From contig DGPO01000010.1 of the NCBI GenBank assembly GCA_002390485.1, positions 1 through 8,168 of the forward strand: a stretch of DNA of 8,168 bases, read 5' to 3'. Made by a program: the position numbers and the translations under genes. Under the pieces are notes generated by a model. It was not told where the DNA came from and made no database searches. It saw only the letters and a program-made list of their open reading frames with translations. Position 1 is the stretch's first letter; each line of letters begins with the position of its first letter. Below, in pieces: positions 5,436-8,168 of this stretch. Source of the DNA: Halieaceae bacterium UBA4438 (GTDB lineage: Bacteria; Pseudomonadota; Gammaproteobacteria; Pseudomonadales; Halieaceae).

Positions 5436-8114
5436 CTACTGCAGGACCGCCTCACGCCGACGCAACGGGACGCCAGCCCTCACGCCCGTCACGGCAGATT
5501 GAAAAATTGCGAACTCACCGTTTACCATCAAATGCTCTACACCGCTCGACAAACGATTCCACTCCGTAAAGCTCGCGTTCTCTTGGTAACGCTCTGGATC
5601 CAAAACCAGAACATCGGCAATCATCCCCGTGGCTAGATAACCGCGATCACCCAACCCCAGAATATCCGCCGATAAACCACTACTCGCACGGACGAATTTA
5701 GCGATCGACAATGTGTCACTGTCTCGAACGTAGGCGCTGTATTTTCGGGGGAAGCTGCCAAACTTTCGAGGGTGACCATCGGTACCATCACTGGAGGTTG
5801 CTACCCAGGGCTCCTTCATAAAGGTTTTGATATCGGCTTCGGTCATATTGAATGACACGACGCGCGCCTGCCCCGCTGTTATCAGCCGAGCCGCCGCCCC
5901 GGCAGGCTGTACTTTTAAAGCAGCAGCGATCGCATCGAGTCTGAGACCACTCCACTGAGGGTCTTCCGTCTCGACTAATAACAGACTGTTGGGGCCGCCA
6001 CGCCGATCGATATTAATCGCGATGTCCTCAAGCAGCGTGGCACGCGTATCACTAAGGGACAAGCGCTTGCGCAGCGCCTCAATGCCACCCAGCTGATACT
6101 CCTTGCTGACCACCGCACTTTTAAGTTGGGTCGATGAGGCCACCCAAGGATACTGATCGGCTGTAATCTCAAGGCCCTCCGCTCGAGCCTCGCGCACTCT
6201 TTCAACGATCTCCCCCGCTTGACCCCAGACACCTTTCCCCAACACTTTAATATGCGCAATGTGAGCCGCTATGTCAGCGCCTCGCGCAATTTCAATGACC
6301 TCATCGACTGCCGCATGAACGCCAACGCCTCGAGAGCTCTCGGCCCGAATGTGCGACTCGTAAATCGCACCTTCCGCTGCGGCCACTTTGGCCAATTCAA
6401 TGACCTCCTCGGTTGCAGCGTAAGAACCGTCCGCGTAAAAAAGCCCCGTGGAAAGTCCCATGGCTCCCTCGTCGAGTGCTTCAGCGAGTATGGCCTTCAT
6501 TTCACCGATTTCGGCCTGCGTTGCAGGCCGACCCGTATCGTCCATCACTCGGCGTCGGAGCGCACCGTGACCCACAAGTTGAGCCACATTTGTGCCTGCG
6601 CCGTGCTTGAATATCTTGTCAAAACGACTCTGAATACGCGTGGCTCCGTCGCCATCATTACCAATGACAACTGTTGTTACTCCCTGGGTTAGATAGTTAC
6701 TCATCAGTGCGCGTTCCGGTGACACAAGATCGACTCTGGCATGCGTGTGTATGTCAATAAAACCGGGGGCAATGACTTTTCCAGTAATGTCTATCTCCTT
6801 ACTGGCAGCAACTTCAGTACCGCGGGTTAGCATCGTGATGTGTCCGTCGGTCACCGCCACATCGCCTAAAAAAGGCGCAGTACCCGTGCCGTCAACAACC
6901 AATCCACCTCGAAATACAATATCGGCGTTGATAACCGCTGACTGCTGGTCAAAGTAGGCCGACATAAAAGCCTCGGCCGCCACACGACCATAGGCTTTTA
7001 CAAACGCCAAATCAGTGTCGTCACCGATTTCCAAGGTAGTAGAGGACACACCGAACTGAGTAAAAAAGTAGTGTTTCGCCGCATTCACTTGGGGGTTCTT
7101 GGACGTCTGACGGCGAATCTCAAAGTCACTAAATTGCGACTTCATTACACCGTCAAAAGTCGACAGCCAGTCGCCAAGCAAATTAGGTAAGATCAACGCA
7201 GACCGGTCTGGCTGCGTGTAGAACACCTCGGAATAGGTACTGTGAAAGTCAATGACCTTCACCAGCTGACTGTCATGTTTGCCTAGCCAATTAGCAACAT
7301 CAAAATTGATGGCGCGGCTCTCGGGCTGAGTGAAAGGCCCCCAATCTCGGTTGAGATCTTTACCCTGAAAATTGTGGCGCCAATAGCCTCGGTCCGTGCC
7401 GTCTGGATTGATCACGGGGTACAACAAAATACCAACCTTGTCGCGAAAACGTCTGGCCAACACATCGTCTTCAAACAAACGCTCAACAAAGCTCATAAGC
7501 GCGATAGCGCCGGTCGTCTCGGGTGGGTGCTGACGCCCAAGCAATAACAGCGTATGTTTCTTAGGCGGCGTTGTTAGCCGCCACAACCTTCGTCCCTCGA
7601 TAGACTGTCCTGCAGAGCCAATCGAAACACCTTGCTCCTCGCTTAACCCCTGCAGCCAAGTGGCATAATGTGACGAGGTCAGCAATGGCTGAGCCGCGAT
7701 CACTAAGGAGCGGTGGGCCGGGATAATCACACTAAACCCGGCTTGTGTTTTGTTCTTATTGAGCGAGACTTTTGCCTGGGGGTAGGTCTGCCACTTTATG
7801 CCGTCGATGCTAAGGTCTGGCGTATAGCGGTGCTTATACGAGCCATAGTCCAAGACAATGGGAACCGGCGTCTGAACCTCGGCCTCTAAGCGAAACGCAT
7901 ACCAGGGACTCGTATTGATTGGCTCGTCTTCGGGCGCGATTTCGATCGATAGTTTGCCCGCGCGAGAAAATTCACACCCAGTGACATTTCCGCCCTGAAA
8001 GTCAGTGAAGACCTGAACGCCCTCGTGCTCGCAAACAGGGGCAGAGGCATCAGCAAAGACGCTGCATGAAAAAGAAAATAGGCCGATGCCTAAGGACATT
8101 AAGACAAGACGCAT
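5436..8114 (-). CDS. Exported two-domain hydrolase: M14 zinc carboxypeptidase fused to N-acyl-D-amino-acid deacylase-type amidohydrolase
   Basis: Predicted to trim C-terminal residues with one active site and hydrolyse N-acyl-D-amino-acid bonds with the other, outside the cytoplasm. Residues 1-21 are a signal peptide (cleavage near VFA-DA). Residues 22-150 resemble the beta-sandwich N-domain of cytosolic-carboxypeptidase-like M14 enzymes (TSPWYAFRLEA; YTPDLSIDGIKW). The M14 domain (about 160-390) has zinc ligands H196xxE199 and H291, substrate-binding N255-R256 (KDLNRDW) and catalytic E362 (TTLEIGDD). After a short linker, 396-892 is a full-length amidohydrolase: H456/H458 (GFIDIHTHAR), H588 (YESHIRAE), H621 (AHIKVLG) and D776 (SSDGTDGHPRKFGSFPRKY). 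Asp487 (GNDG) replaces the family's usual zinc-bridging Cys. The start ATG has AGAGGG 5 bases upstream. No start lies near the junction, so this is a true single chain. Substrate unknown. Confidence 0.92.
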   Translation of the reverse strand: MRLVLMSLGIGLFSFSCSVFADASAPVCEHEGVQVFTDFQGGNVTGCEFSRAGKLSIEIAPEDEPINTSPWYAFRLEAEVQTPVPIVLDYGSYKHRYTPDLSIDGIKWQTYPQAKVSLNKNKTQAGFSVIIPAHRSLVIAAQPLLTSSHYATWLQGLSEEQGVSIGSAGQSIEGRRLWRLTTPPKKHTLLLLGRQHPPETTGAIALMSFVERLFEDDVLARRFRDKVGILLYPVINPDGTDRGYWRHNFQGKDLNRDWGPFTQPESRAINFDVANWLGKHDSQLVKVIDFHSTYSEVFYTQPDRSALILPNLLGDWLSTFDGVMKSQFSDFEIRRQTSKNPQVNAAKHYFFTQFGVSSTTLEIGDDTDLAFVKAYGRVAAEAFMSAYFDQQSAVINADIVFRGGLVVDGTGTAPFLGDVAVTDGHITMLTRGTEVAASKEIDITGKVIAPGFIDIHTHARVDLVSPERALMSNYLTQGVTTVVIGNDGDGATRIQSRFDKIFKHGAGTNVAQLVGHGALRRRVMDDTGRPATQAEIGEMKAILAEALDEGAMGLSTGLFYADGSYAATEEVIELAKVAAAEGAIYESHIRAESSRGVGVHAAVDEVIEIARGADIAAHIAHIKVLGKGVWGQAGEIVERVREARAEGLEITADQYPWVASSTQLKSAVVSKEYQLGGIEALRKRLSLSDTRATLLEDIAINIDRRGGPNSLLLVETEDPQWSGLRLDAIAAALKVQPAGAAARLITAGQARVVSFNMTEADIKTFMKEPWVATSSDGTDGHPRKFGSFPRKYSAYVRDSDTLSIAKFVRASSGLSADILGLGDRGYLATGMIADVLVLDPERYQENASFTEWNRLSSGVEHLMVNGEFAIFQSAVTGVRAGVPLRRREAVLQ

Positions 8115-8168
8115 AAAAGCCCTCTGTGATTATTCCATCAACCCACCAGACCACCCTGGCTAATCGGG

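Noticed and set aside
6219..6692. 157-codon plus-strand open frame opposite the amidohydrolase domain
   Set aside because: It is antisense to strongly conserved catalytic motifs, has no domain-like sequence and lacks a convincing ribosome binding site. It is a shadow of the real gene.
8129..8134. AATAAT with an upstream TG (extended -10-like) before the hydrolase gene
   Set aside because: It lies only 14 bases from the ATG, so a start site there would leave almost no leader and cut into the ribosome binding site. No -35 match is seen at the right distance.

Overview
The window looks like chromosome from a Gram-negative, probably marine gammaproteobacterium. The outer-membrane TonB-dependent receptor, the FecI/FecR-type pair and the exported peptidase imply an outer membrane. 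The receptor leader and TonB-box style (EEVIVVG just after the leader) resemble those of oligotrophic marine gammaproteobacteria; the lineage is my inference. All genes I can support lie on the minus strand, so transcription runs from high to low coordinates. No RNA gene, CRISPR array or mobile element was seen.

In transcription order: (1) 8114-5436 encodes an exported 892-residue protein that joins a complete M14 zinc carboxypeptidase to a complete N-acyl-D-amino-acid deacylase (D-aminoacylase)-type amidohydrolase. (2) A 115-bp spacer (5435-5321) holds short repeats but no convincing terminator. (3) 5320-4736 encodes an ECF (FecI-type) sigma factor. (4) 4739-3687 encodes its FecR-type membrane partner and overlaps the sigma gene by 4 bases (GTGA). 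(5) 3677-195 is a 1160-codon frame holding a signal peptide and STN signalling domain, followed by a second signal peptide, TonB box, plug and 1000-residue receptor with its own strong ribosome binding site. (6) A hairpin at 155-136 follows the receptor. (7) The first 37 codons of a probable SLC13/DASS-type transporter (113-1) run off the window edge.

Sigma, FecR, STN and receptor form a cell-surface signalling and uptake cassette: ligand binding by the receptor would be relayed through STN to FecR and release the sigma factor. The upstream two-headed hydrolase suggests the ligand is a peptide-like compound with acylated or D-configured residues, or a related peptidoglycan or lipopeptide fragment. 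That substrate link rests on neighbourhood only. The two most unusual points are the carboxypeptidase-deacylase fusion and the STN-receptor junction, where a second signal peptide with a near-ideal ribosome binding site sits inside one uninterrupted frame.
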